Shown: piece by piece, positions 54,974 through 64,000 of the stretch
Layout of the letters: each line of letters starts with the position of its first letter
How positions within the stretch are numbered: the first letter of the stretch is position 1
Assembly: GCA_022457155.1 (NCBI GenBank)
Contig: JAJGOT010000122.1
Coordinates: 1,335,501 to 1,399,500, forward strand
Length of the DNA stretch: 64,000 nucleotides
Reading direction: 5' to 3'
From: Cladopsammia gracilis
Lineage: Eukaryota; Cnidaria; Anthozoa; Scleractinia; Dendrophylliidae
Notes under the pieces: generated by a model
What the model was told of the DNA's origin: nothing
The model's input: only the letters and a program-made list of their open reading frames with translations
Database searches by the model: none
Made by a program: the position numbers and the translations under genes

Positions 54974-55612
54974 TTAGATATTTCCAAAAAAGTTTCTTTT
55001 AACTGTTTTCATAGGTTTGTCAACATAGAGGAATGAGTATGGTTTTTTTGTGGCTTTAAGATATTGGTCTTTGGTGACTCCAAGCTCTTGTGATATCAAA
55101 TTTCTTTCTCTACTACTTGGAAAATCATAGATTGCAAAATGACTACAATTTAGCCTGATATCTTTTGGAGTTTTATAAAATGATTGGCTTAGGTAGATAA
55201 CTGAGCAATTCTTGTGTCGCCCTTGGATGAAATAATCAATAAGTTGCTTTTGATTTTTTTCACACACATAGTCATCAAAAATAACTATTCTCTGTAAGTC
55301 TGTATTTTGTATATCACTAACTGGTATGATATCATTATTACAAACTAGGACATCATAACCAACCCGTTGACTGATTTCATTTATGTTATCCATCATGTTT
55401 ATATATTTATCTTGATCAAGGTTTTTCGCATATAAATGAATCTGATCGTAATATAACAAGGGACTCATCAGCATATGATATAAAAGGTTAGTTTTTCCAG
55501 ACCCCGAGTTACCACATATTAACATTCGAAATGTGTTCCTTGGCATGTATGGAAACAATTGCTTGAAATTTTCATTTTGATGGTTTCCTGAATCATAATT
55601 AGGAATTTCCAT
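54974..55612 (-). CDS. Packaging ATPase, separate gene (212 aa)
   Basis: Walker A GNSGSGKT at residues 34-41, Walker B RIVIFDD, and VIYLSQSFYKTPKDIRLNCS. It ends FFGNI*, 13 bases before the fibre start codon. It is complete, so this copy shows the unfused arrangement. Compared with the copy-1 ATPase domain it is clearly diverged, with identity highest around the Walker and sensor regions. Confidence 0.85.
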   Translation of the reverse strand: MEIPNYDSGNHQNENFKQLFPYMPRNTFRMLICGNSGSGKTNLLYHMLMSPLLYYDQIHLYAKNLDQDKYINMMDNINEISQRVGYDVLVCNNDIIPVSDIQNTDLQRIVIFDDYVCEKNQKQLIDYFIQGRHKNCSVIYLSQSFYKTPKDIRLNCSHFAIYDFPSSRERNLISQELGVTKDQYLKATKKPYSFLYVDKPMKTVKRNFFGNI

Positions 55613-55636
55613 ATATATAATTATGTTATATTAAAA

Positions 55637-55676
55637 GATAAGTTGAGATAAGTTGAGATAAGTTTAGATAACTTTA
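55637..55676. promoter_or_regulatory. Four 10-bp iterons in the divergent promoter of copy 2
   Basis: AGATAAGTTG-type units repeat four times (55637, 55647, 55657, 55667). The position corresponds to the 12-bp iterons of copy 1, but the motif is unrelated. Confidence 0.55.
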
Positions 55677-55680
55677 TATA

Positions 55681-56505
55681 ATGTATAAATGTATGGACAT
55701 TGATCATTATAAGAAAATCGCTATTCCTAAAATCGAGTCTGGGAAAATAACTAAAATTGTTCGTGATGTCATCAAAGAAACACAAACTTCTAAACAAGAT
55801 GTTTTCGAGAAAAAGAAGGAAGAATTTGAACCGATTACTGAGCAATTAGAAAAAGAAATTGATGAAATCAGTAATTTGAGAGATGAATATCAGAAAAAAC
55901 AAATCATACCATATTCTGAACAAGTACAAAAATTAGCATTGCCTGGCCCTACTGGCGAACAATCTCCAAAAATGATATCTGATATGAACAAAGGATTTAC
56001 AGACCAAGAATTAGCATTTATTCAAAAATCTAATTTGCCTCTACCAGGTAATGTTTTTATTGAAACATTAAAAGATCCGACTATTGCCGATGAGATATTA
56101 AAGAAATCTGGTGTAATGAATCAGAATTTAGGTAGACAAAAGGCTCATTTATCTACAACAAAACAGCAAAGGAAAAAAATAAAGATAAAATAGCTGAATA
56201 TGATGAGCAAATTCAAACTTTACAAAAATACAGAAAGAGAATAGGTATAATAGAAGAAGGGCAAAAAACACTTAAAGTAGGGAAGGGTATTTACACACAA
56301 ACAAAAAGAAATGCATATAAAATTAACCCAGAATCTGGTACCTATGGAAATTTAACCATTGATATCCCTAAACTATATGGTCAGCTTAGATTAGTTGCCT
56401 ACCAAAATAAGAAAAAATTATATGATAAACAAGTTGATTTTGATACACTTGATCTGTTTACAAAGCGGTTCAACAGTAGGAAGAAATATAGTCCTCTATC
56501 AAAAA
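55681..56505 (+). pseudogene. Polinton structural/unknown protein, frameshifted and truncated
   Basis: It starts at 55681 (MYKCMDIDHYKKIAIPKIES), is helical and charged, with IPYSEQVQKLALPGPTGEQ. After about 56185 it continues in a shifted frame past an A-rich run (GIYTQTKRNAYKINPESGTY; IDIPKLYGQLRLVAYQNKKK; FDTLDLFTKRFNSRKKYSPL). It is cut at 56506 by an inserted element. It sits where copy 1 has the PPxY protein but shows no similarity to it. Confidence 0.55.
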
Positions 56506-56880
56506 TGTGACCTTCCATGGGAAAACGTACACTAACGCTTTTCCGTTAAACGGGTAAAAATAAACGGATTGTAAACGGATAGTAAACGGCTAATTCAAGC
56601 GTTTAAACGGTCTACATGACCGTTTAAACGGATAGCTAAAAGTATTAAACGGTTGAGCAAAGTCCAAAAACGGATAGCTCAAAGCGTTAAACGGTGCGAC
56701 AAAATTTTAAACGGTTAGCTTAAACCGTTAAACGGTTGAACAAAATCATTAAACGGTTGGCCTAAAACGTTTAACGGTTGGACAAAAATCATTAAACGGA
56801 TAGCTGAAACATTAAACAGACGAACAAAATCTTTAAACGGGTAGCTGTTAAAAACGTTTAACGGTTAATGAAAACTTAAG
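56506..56880. mobile_element. Left end of a TGTGACC-type element with TTAAACGG arrays
   Basis: It begins TGTGACCTTCCATGGGAAAA and continues CGTACACTAACGCTTTTCCG, followed by about 20 AAACGG/CCGTTT units spaced by 10-20 bases. The opposite end was not found; it may be truncated or outside. It interrupts the gene at 55681. Confidence 0.5.
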
Positions 56881-57087
56881 CCTGGTTTCCATATAATCGC
56901 AACGATCGCAACGATGGCAGCGATCGATCGTTACGATCGACGATCGCTGCGATTCTTGCGATCATATTGAAACCAAAACGTTGCGATCCTTGCAATCGTT
57001 GCGATTACGATCGCAGAGATAGAAATTTTTCTATTTTTCTATCTCTGCGATCGTAATCGTAACGATCGCTGCGATTATATGGAAACA
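56881..57087. mobile_element. Foldback MITE with CGATCG-rich arms
   Basis: CCTGGTTTCCATATAATCGC at 56881 pairs with GCGATTATATGGAAACAC near 57071. The arms are filled with ATCGCAACGATCG-like repeats and meet in a central hairpin (AGATAGAAATTTTTCTATTT). It is fully palindromic and non-coding. Confidence 0.6.
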
Positions 57088-58113
57088 CAATCGCAAACGA
57101 CTACGAACTGGGACTACTGCCATTCAAAGGTTGCTCTTCCAGCATTCGAGCCTATTCTTGAATCGCTGTAATCCAAAACGGCAGAAATGTATTCACATTT
57201 CACACAGTTCCCGCAAGTTCAACTGTGTAACGCTTGCGATTCTACAAAGTTTCGAAATAATATACCAACAGCGTGCTATAGTCAATTAACAAAAGAAAAC
57301 ATCACTGAAACGCGAAAGCAAAATGGCCGTACGCGTGTTTGCAGTCGCAAATAATCCCGAATAAACTCGCTCACGGCCTGTCGCGATCGACGTCATAATA
57401 TTGGCTTTTTAACCGTCGGCTTGTGACGGAGCTAACAGTTACGCAGAAAATTTCGAAACGAAAGGAGTCTGGTTTTTGTCAATGACTTAAATATTCGCAT
57501 TTAAGAAAGCACGGCCGAAATGTTTTGTTTGGGAAAAAGAGCAATCTTTTTCGCAAACTGTTTGTCGTTCACATTCGGAATTTCGTTACATCATTATATT
57601 ATTTTGCCCCACATAATTATATTCTAATAATTCCTCTTCAAATAAAGCGGTTCAGGTCTCTCCAAACCGCTTCTAAACGTTTAGGATTTAGCATGTAAAC
57701 ATGAAGGACTTTGCATGTGTTATGCAAATTGTTAAGTTCCGTTGATTGACAGGTTAAATGCCGTGCCTATCGTGAAGCTGGACTACTCAGCCTGTCAGTC
57801 ACAAAATCCCAACGGGGCGAACGGTTGCAATTGGCTCGGGCCCAATATTTCAGTGATTTTTTTTTCCTATGCAAATAATAACAAATAGAATTCAACACTT
57901 AAATTGACGCTGAGTTAAATTTCTTGTTTCAATGTTTTTTCCTGTTTGCGCGAATTTAAGTCCCCTAAAAATATCCCCCAAAGGAAAACACGATAATTAT
58001 CCAAGCCATTTCAGATTGGGATCAATTCAACTTTATTTACAGTTACATGATGAGCTTACAAAACACGAAATCCTGATAGTTGCAAGAAATCGCAAAATGC
58101 GTTACAATATTTT
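57088..58113. other. Non-coding stretch downstream of the BEN-domain gene
   Basis: No gene or repeat could be supported. Confidence 0.3.
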
Positions 58114-59455
58114 CTAGTCTTCTCTTTCGACAGCATACTTGGTAATATGTTTACTAAGGCGACACTTGGAATTTATTTTACTCTTAATACATTTCCACAC
58201 CTTTTCCTTTTCCATGGGAGAGTCAACTGGAAAACGACTAAAAACTAGAACCTTAAGCGAGTTCAGTCTTGTACTGTCTAGCGGAAGTTTGTTGTGGGTT
58301 CCTCAGCTCCTCTCTGCTAAAGAAAAATGGGAGAAGCTTAAGGGCGCATTTGTGCCGCTGATTTTCTTTCTGCATCACTTCCTGAACACCACTTATTTTA
58401 CGGGGGGTTACACAAGAACTGCTACGTCGGCTATCTCCCAGACGCTGGGTTGAATCGGCTCTTCGGGCGCTGTGAAAGCTGCGTTCACTGGCGTTGAGTT
58501 TACTGCCAATGGAATTGGAGTTAGAGGAAGTGGAGCAATTTCTTCTATTAATTCAGCGTCGAGATGTGCGAGAGCGTCTGAGTCAATGGTTGGAAGATCT
58601 TCGTAATCTGGCCGAATAGGAACCCACTGAAAAAAAAAAAAAAATTCACTCATCAGTGTCAGACCACTGCATAAAGGCACAAATCCCTCAAATTTGATAA
58701 CTCACATCCCAAATATCCTAGATATATTTAGTGTTTAGTCTATTAAATTGCCAGACTGCGTGTCGCCAAATGCTTGTTCTTTGTCTTCTTTTATATAAAC
58801 ATCTGGCGAACAGAAAAGATGATTTTGAGATTGTTTCTGTTTAGTACATCTAATAAACAAAAATACACTGTGATGTCCACTGCGGTTTCTCCCGATTTGT
58901 CAACTCAACAACAGTAACAGCGAAGACAAAATAGCACTACTTTCTGAGAAACAACTGCGAACTATCCGTACGGATCCGCTCGTTTTCGTTGCGTTGTATT
59001 TGTTAAATCTGGTTACTAGAACGCCTGGGACAAACGTTAAAACTCACATAAGACAATAATTTGAATCAAACGTCGAGTTTAATATCAAAAGCTTAGCTCG
59101 TCTCATGTGAAGTTCCGTATGACCTGGGATTAAAAGACCTTCAACTTACCATTTTTTCTAACGAATCCAGGCGGTGCTCAATCCTATCCAACCGAGTTGC
59201 CATGTTGTCTTCCATTGCAGACAAACTGTCCTCTAATCTCTCCATCATCTGTGAACATTATTACAGACATAAAACGCGTTAATACTACGAACCGGTGACT
59301 CTAAGAACCAGCGAGGTTTGCAAGCAAACATTACCAGGTAATTAAGACAACCGTGACTACATTGATGCCTTAAAAAATATATTGTAATTGTGATAGTTCA
59401 GTCAACGTTTCTTCGATAGACTCTCGATAATTTAATGCTCGTCATACAGTATTTT

Positions 59456-59626
59456 CCCGGCGTCGTCAATCGAACGTTCGGTAATCGAACTCAATCGAAC
59501 AATCAAGAATTCGGAAAACGTTCGATTGCCAATTTTTTGTGTGAGATTGATTGCGTTCGATTGCCGATCCCAATCGAACTCTTCGATTGAAATTCAGTTC
59601 GATTGCGCTCGATTGACTGCGCCGGG
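59456..59626. mobile_element. Short MITE with TCGAAC/GTTCGA arrays, CCCGGC ends
   Basis: It begins CCCGGCGTCGTCAATCGAAC and ends in the complement GATTGACTGCGCCGGG. TATTTT occurs directly on both sides (a 6-7 bp target duplication). It is filled with AATCGAAC and GTTCGATTG units. Same family as 60280-61282. Confidence 0.65.
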
Positions 59627-60135
59627 TATTTTGAAATACAGTAACATTGATCATTATGCTTACCTTGCAGAAGCTTTCTTGTGCTTTATTTTGTGCTTCC
59701 GCAGTAGAAGTGTTGACACGCTGGAGATCATGGACTTGGCTTTTGAGGGCAGCACATTCAGCATCCTTTGCGTTTAACTGCTGTTTCATGGCTTCTAAAT
59801 CTTTGGTCGAAGTCTCAGCAAGTTTAGTCTTTTTTGCTGCTCGATTGGACGCCCACTCGACTTCCCTCTTACGCTGGTCAGCTAGAAATTCTGCATACGG
59901 ATGACTTGCTTCACTTTCACTTTGTTTAGTTCTCTCCTAAGAATCAACAAATTTTTTCAGACATATGTTAAATGGCCGTTTTTATACTAGAGACGCATTA
60001 TCCGTCCAGACGAATAATGCGTCTGTCATGTTATGCGTCTAGTATAAAGACGGGACGAACAACTAGAGACGCATTAATACAGTGATTATCGGTCTGGACG
60101 AACTTGGGCAAACATTTGTAGTTCGTCTGGTTATG

Positions 60136-60177
<42 letters not shown>

Positions 60178-60238
60178 AGACGAATTATCTTTCGAAATGC
60201 GTCTTGAACGACGCATAACCAGATGAACAATAAATGTT

Positions 60239-60269
<31 letters not shown>

Positions 60270-60279
60270 TCTAGTATAA

Positions 60280-61282
60280 CCCGGCATAGTAAATCGAACG
60301 TTCGGAAATCGAACTCGATCGAACTCAATCGAACTCAACCCGTGGATTGAGTTCGATTGAGTTCGGCAATCGAACGAAATCGAACACCGGACTTTCAGTG
60401 AGTTCGATTTCCGAACAAATCGAATTCAATCGAACAAATCGAACTCAATCGAACTCAATCCATCTGATTGTGTTCGACTGAGTTCGGAAACCGAACTCAA
60501 TCGAACACAATTAAATGGATTGCGTTCGATTGGCTCTGGTAAACCTATACAAAGCAAGCCCAAAGCAAGCCCATCAAAGCAGGTTTTTCTTGTGCTTTTT
60601 TACAATTTATTCAATAACAGAAACTCCATGTATAAACTGTCCACGGCAGTTAAGAGAACAGAACAGAGCAAAGCTATCATTACTCCCGCGGGCGTATATT
60701 GTATTCCGAAATTGTTCTACTCTTTCCTTTTTTAGCTAACTTACAATTGCGGCAAGACAACTCGAAGGGTTACTTTTATGCAAAAATACAAGCAAATTAC
60801 TAACCGCGACACACGCAACGGCATACAGTAGATGGATGAAGGTGACCTAGTTGTCCTCGCTTGTTTGCAATTCGGAATGCACGGCCTTTCTCACCTATTT
60901 TCTTTAAAACCTTAAAAACTTCGTCATCCTTGACGTCAAAGCGGTATTCCTGGTAGCCTTTTACTATGCATTTGAAGTTTACAATCCACAGCTCATCTGA
61001 AGCCATTTCTGCGGAATTTCTTCGTTTACGAAAAACACGTGCGCTACACTCCGGGCTGAAGTAACTCGAGCTTCCAAGATCTGGTTATGGATTTTCAACG
61101 CCTGTTTTACACAAATCACGAGTTCGAAAATCGAACGTTCGATTGGGTTCGATTGATTTTTTTTCTTTTCGGTGAGTTCGATTTCGTTCGATTGCCGAAC
61201 TCAATCGAACTCAATCCATGAATTGAGTTCGATTGCGTTCGATTGAAATTTAGTTCGATTGGGTTCGATTTGCTATGCCGGG
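60280..61282. mobile_element. CCCGGC-ended element with TCGAAC arrays and an exon-like insert
   Basis: It begins CCCGGCATAGTAAATCGAAC and ends in its complement (GATTTGCTATGCCGGG). AGTATAA is repeated on both sides (7-bp target duplication). The arms are arrays of ATCGAACTC/GAGTTCGAT. The middle is unlike the arms and carries a minus-strand exon-like frame (60806-61006). Confidence 0.7.
60806..61006 (-). CDS. Exon-like ORF carried inside the CCCGGC element
   Basis: ATG 61006 opens MASDELWIVNFKCIVKGYQE, then YRFDVKDDEVFKVLKKIGEK and RAFRIANKRGQLGHLHPSTV. A donor-like GTTAGT follows CGCG near 60803. The sequence looks like real protein (a mixed alpha/beta pattern) rather than random frame, but I cannot name the family. 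It may be a captured host first exon, or an exon of the surrounding BEN-domain gene, which runs on the same strand. Confidence 0.35.
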
Positions 61283-61491
61283 AGTATAAAAACGGTCACA
61301 TACGCGCTGCACATGACTTCATAAAAATTCAAAAATCTAAACTTGACAACCTACAAAGCTGTTTCTAACATGGTGTGTGGATACCAGTGTTATAATCTTT
61401 CACGAAAAGTTTGAGGCTTTAACAATGTTTTGCTTCCGATTTGTAAAGGTTTTAAATTTGTCACGCTATTTCAGATAATCCGTGGAAATAA

Positions 61492-62177
61492 AGCCTGGTT
61501 TGCACTAGCGACGTCCAGTTCGCCAACGTCTTTGGTCAGTTCGCTAACGTCTTGGGTCAGATCGCTAACGTCCTATATGTAAGTTCGCTAACGTTCTTTT
61601 TTATCTCCTTGAAGTTTTTTAATACAAAAATTGACTTGACTCCTCAACTTCTACGTTAAAAACCGGCGCGAGAGGAAGTGAAAGTCACAAGTAATGCAAA
61701 TTCAATCGAAACAACACGAAGCGGCACTCGCGCTGAAACAATTTTGAATCACTTAGTTAATAAAATTGACCCGCGTGGATCCTTTTCTTTCTTTGCTAAG
61801 CCTAGCTACAGCCAGCCCACAAACTTTCGTTTGCATGAAGTGAGAAAGTCACAAGTATAGTAATGCAAATTCAATCGAAACAACAAGCGGCACTAAGAAA
61901 AGGAGGTGCGATTCTTTTTTTAGATGCGCTGATTAACTCGCCAGCGTCACGCCTTTTATTACTGTATTTTATACGATAAACATGTTTAATAAAGTTTAAA
62001 TGTTCTCAACTTCTGCGTTCTCGCACATATGAGTGTAACAGCAAGCGAATCGAATGTGTCACGCATTACGATAAACATGCAAAGGCCTAAATGTTTTTGC
62101 AAACGTCGTTGCCGTGAAAACTGTTCGTTTCGTTTTCAAGCGAAAATAACATTCGCGTCGCTAGTGAAAACCAGGCT
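61492..62177. mobile_element. MITE with AGCCTGGTTT ends and TAA target duplication
   Basis: It begins AGCCTGGTTTGCACTAGCGA and ends CTAGTGAAAACCAGGCT. TAA lies on both sides. Near the left end, units such as GTTCGCTAACGTC repeat about four times. TAA duplications fit PIF/Harbinger-type mobilisation. Non-coding; it sits in an intron of the BEN-domain gene. Confidence 0.6.
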
Positions 62178-63099
62178 TAAACAAAATTGAACCAGTTGAA
62201 AGTTATTTTTGCTTAATAGATGTTTATAAGCCGATTTAATGGAACTTATAGTGAATTCAATATTTTGTGACTAAAATTTTCGGTGTGTAAGATAAGTGAA
62301 CGCTTGTTCGTTTGTCTCACGATGGTTAAAGTGAAAGGCAAGTACCTTGTCAAGTGTTGATTTTTCTTTACTTTTTCCTGGCTGCTCGCTTGGCTGCTGA
62401 TCTTCAGCTGGTAAGTTGGCCTGTTCCATGGAGCTTGGGGTGGCTTCTGCGTCTGACACATTTTTTGAAGACCATTCCATGTCTTTTTTGTTCAGAACCT
62501 CTTCGTCATCTGAAATCAAGTAAACATTATACATGAGTACGAGCAGATATAGACACAAAAATGGGACTGTGGGCCGGGTATTCCGAAATCAACTCCAAAT
62601 ACGACTAAAGAGAATCTTTGTGTGAACCGTGGTATTTTAACTATTTTCTCGTGGAAATAACTATGTGTAGTTAAATGAAACAACACTCACCACTCAAAGC
62701 TAAAATCTTCGCTTGCACTTTCTTCCCAGCCCAGTTGACTGTGACCATGCTGCCTTCTTTCAATTCGGCGTTTTTTTCTACAATCAACCGTGTTGGGGCG
62801 ATGCCAGTTTTCGTTTCTTTCGGAAAAAGGAACAACGCTTTCGAAGGGCGGGTTTCCGAAGGGCGTCTACTGACTTCTCTGCATAGTTGCCTAAAAGCCA
62901 TGTTCTATCGATTGTACGCTACAAAAGAGACCTTTGAAACTGGATTGTTATTGCGACGTGACGACAGATAAGATGTCAGCCTTTTTATACACGGATCTTT
63001 AAGAGAGGCGGATCGAAATCCACAAGTTTTGATTGGATAAACATATTTTAATCGTTTTAACATTTGCGTATGAATGCGTGAAACCACGTACCTTGTAAT

Positions 63100-63250
63100 T
63101 AAAATTACAAGGTACGCCCATGAGACTCCCATTGGGACTTGCGCTGATTTTTTTAGCGCTTTCAAAGACAGATGAACTTTTTAATGAACGTTTCTAATAA
63201 TACAATGTTATCCGTCTCAATTGTTGTTGTTGTTGTTTTTTTTTTTGTAG
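63100..63250. other. Upstream region of the BEN-domain gene with simple repeats
   Basis: It contains a short palindrome (CTTGTAATTAAAATTACAAG) and a (TTG)n/(T)n microsatellite at 63220-63247, directly before the satellite array. No coding signal. Confidence 0.35.
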
Positions 63251-63261
63251 CTTGCGCGCGC

Positions 63262-64000
63262 TGTTCTTTTTGTCGTGCCGTGCGCTTTTGAGGGAATCAA
63301 GAGAAAAACTTGCTTTGGTAGCTTTTAATTCAGTACTCTTAACTACTGAATCCCATTTTCAAAAAAGCCGTTTTTATAGTTACTTTGATTTGGCGCGAAG
63401 CGCCGAACTAATTCAAGTTACTTCAATTTAGCGCGCGTGACGCGACAAATAAGACAATGGCATTCTTTTGAGTTGTTCTTTTTGTCGTGCCGAGCGCTCT
63501 TGAGGGAATCAAGAGAAAAAGTTGGTTTGGTAGCTTTTAATTCAGTTACTCTTTAACTACTGAATTCCATTTTCAAAAAAGCCGTTTTTATAGTTACTTT
63601 GATTTAGCGCGAAGCGCCGAACTAATTTAAGTTACTTCAATTTAGCGCGCGTGACGCGACAAATAAGACAATGGCATTCTTTCGAGTTGTTTCTTTTTTG
63701 TCGTGCCGCGCGCTTTTGAGGGAATAAAGAGAAAAAGTTGCCTTGGTAGCTTTTAATTCAGTTACTCTTAACTACTGAATCCCATTTTCAAAAAAGCCGT
63801 TTTTATAGTTACTTTGATTTAGCGCGAAGCGCCGAACTAATTTAAGTTACTTCAATTTAGCGCGCGTGACGCGACAAATAAGACAATGGCATTCTTTTGA
63901 GTTGTTCTTTTTGTCGTGCCGAGCGCTCTTGAGGGAATCAAGAGAAAAAGTTGGTTTGGTAGCTTTTAATTCAGTTACTCTTTAACTACTGAATTCCATT
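63262..64000. repeat. Tandem satellite, unit 212-215 bp, runs off the window
   Basis: The motif TGTTCTTTTTGTCGTGCC starts units at 63262, 63474, 63688 (variant) and 63903. Each unit also contains GCGCGAAGCGCCGAACTAAT and GCGCGCGTGACGCGACAAAT, which are small GC-rich inverted motifs in otherwise AT-rich sequence. Units are very similar, so the array is young or homogenised. Confidence 0.85.

Larger units (their letters stand above)
50166..56505 (+). mobile_element. Polinton provirus, copy 2 (left part only)
   Basis: Same orientation and gene order as the left third of copy 1: tip palindrome, subterminal sequence almost identical to 16205-16400, VLTF3-like remnant, 2TM protein, small conserved protein, fibre, ATPase, then a plus-strand gene. 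It adds a cargo gene at 50629 and is cut at 56506 by a TGTGACC-ended element. Capsid, integrase and polymerase genes are not in the window. Confidence 0.85.
59974..61294. mobile_element. MITE with GACGCATTATCCGTC repeats, split by a second element
   Basis: The left end GGCCGTTTTTATACTAGAGA pairs with the right end TATAAAAACGGTC. The interior to 60279 repeats GACGCATTATCCGTCTAGAC-like units on both strands. A CCCGGC-ended element sits inside the right terminus between AGTATAA and AGTATAA, so this MITE was present first. Confidence 0.6.
58114..62901 (-). pseudogene. BEN-domain gene with six recognisable coding segments and two frame breaks
   Basis: Exon 1 62691-62901 (MAFRQLCREVSRRPSETRPS, KEGSMVTVNWAGKKVQAKIL; donor GTGAGT). 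Exon 2 62346-62509 (DDEEVLNKKDMEWSSKN). Exon 3 59664-59936 (coiled coil: LADQRKREVEWASNRAAKK). Exon 4 59150-59248 (MERLEDSLSAMEDNMATRLD). Exon 5 from 58626 (WVPIRPDYEDLPTIDSDALA). Exon borders have GT-AG signals and compatible phases. In the last exon a shifted frame gives HKCALKLLPFFFSREEL and, after another shift, DSTRLNSLKVLVFSRFPVDS and VWKCIKSKINSKCRL, the core of a BEN domain (DNA/protein-binding, chromatin-linked). The breaks near 58455 and 58320 suggest a pseudogene or sequence errors. Confidence 0.65.

Overview
The window looks like nuclear DNA of a metazoan, most likely a cnidarian (anthozoan-like). It is AT-rich and repeat-packed, coding exons are split by GT-AG introns, and the recognisable sequences are a BEN-domain gene plus transposon families typical of such genomes (PIF/Harbinger, CACTA-like tnp2, THAP+DDE, RTE and L1-like LINEs, Ty3/Gypsy). 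No bacterial operon or RNA gene was seen. The species assignment is inference from content.

Layout. (1) 1-4464: a truncated coiled-coil gene at the left edge, a Myb/SANT-like pseudogene, then the 5' half of a large, frameshifted, repeated-family gene whose conserved motifs resemble a FEN/XPG-type nuclease. (2) 4465-15203: a ~10.7 kb CACTA/EnSpm-like transposon with CACAG termini, TTTACG-type subterminal repeats and an ATTT target duplication. It splits the FEN-like gene, whose 3' half resumes at 15208. Inside it are its own intron-containing tnp2-like transposase (minus strand, decayed), a 2.2 kb TGTGACC-ended element and a PIF/Harbinger pair. (3) 16095-~32590: a Polinton/Maverick (adintovirus-like) provirus. 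It carries a VLTF3/TFIIB-like factor, a 2TM protein, a conserved small protein, a packaging ATPase fused to a tail-fibre-like protein, minor capsid proteins, penton-like and double-jelly-roll-like capsid genes, an adenain-like protease, a zinc-ribbon/PLA2 protein, a chromodomain integrase and a protein-primed PolB. Several genes carry stops or frameshifts. (4) 32600-43065: mostly non-coding DNA, a Tigger/pogo-like element, a broken Ty3/Gypsy retroelement and two exons of an unidentified gene. (5) 43066-50165: a second TGTGACC element, a THAP/DDE transposase, and an L1-like LINE interrupted by an RTE-like LINE. (6) 50166-56505: the left part of a second Polinton in the same orientation, colinear with the first but mosaic, cut off by a third TGTGACC-type element. 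(7) 56500-62901: a minus-strand BEN-domain gene with large introns holding nested MITEs. (8) 63262-64000: a 212-215 bp tandem satellite running off the window.

The two Polinton copies are the main biological interest. Comparing them shows replaced fibre tips (with an in-frame vestige of the alternative tip behind the stop), an ATPase-fibre fusion in only one copy, different iteron arrays at the same divergent promoter, unrelated palindromes at the same terminal position, and a copy-specific cargo gene. Almost every gene start in both copies sits directly behind a TATATAA/TAATATA-type motif, and both encode (or encoded) a VLTF3-like late transcription factor. This is consistent with a virus-type late expression programme, but that is inference.
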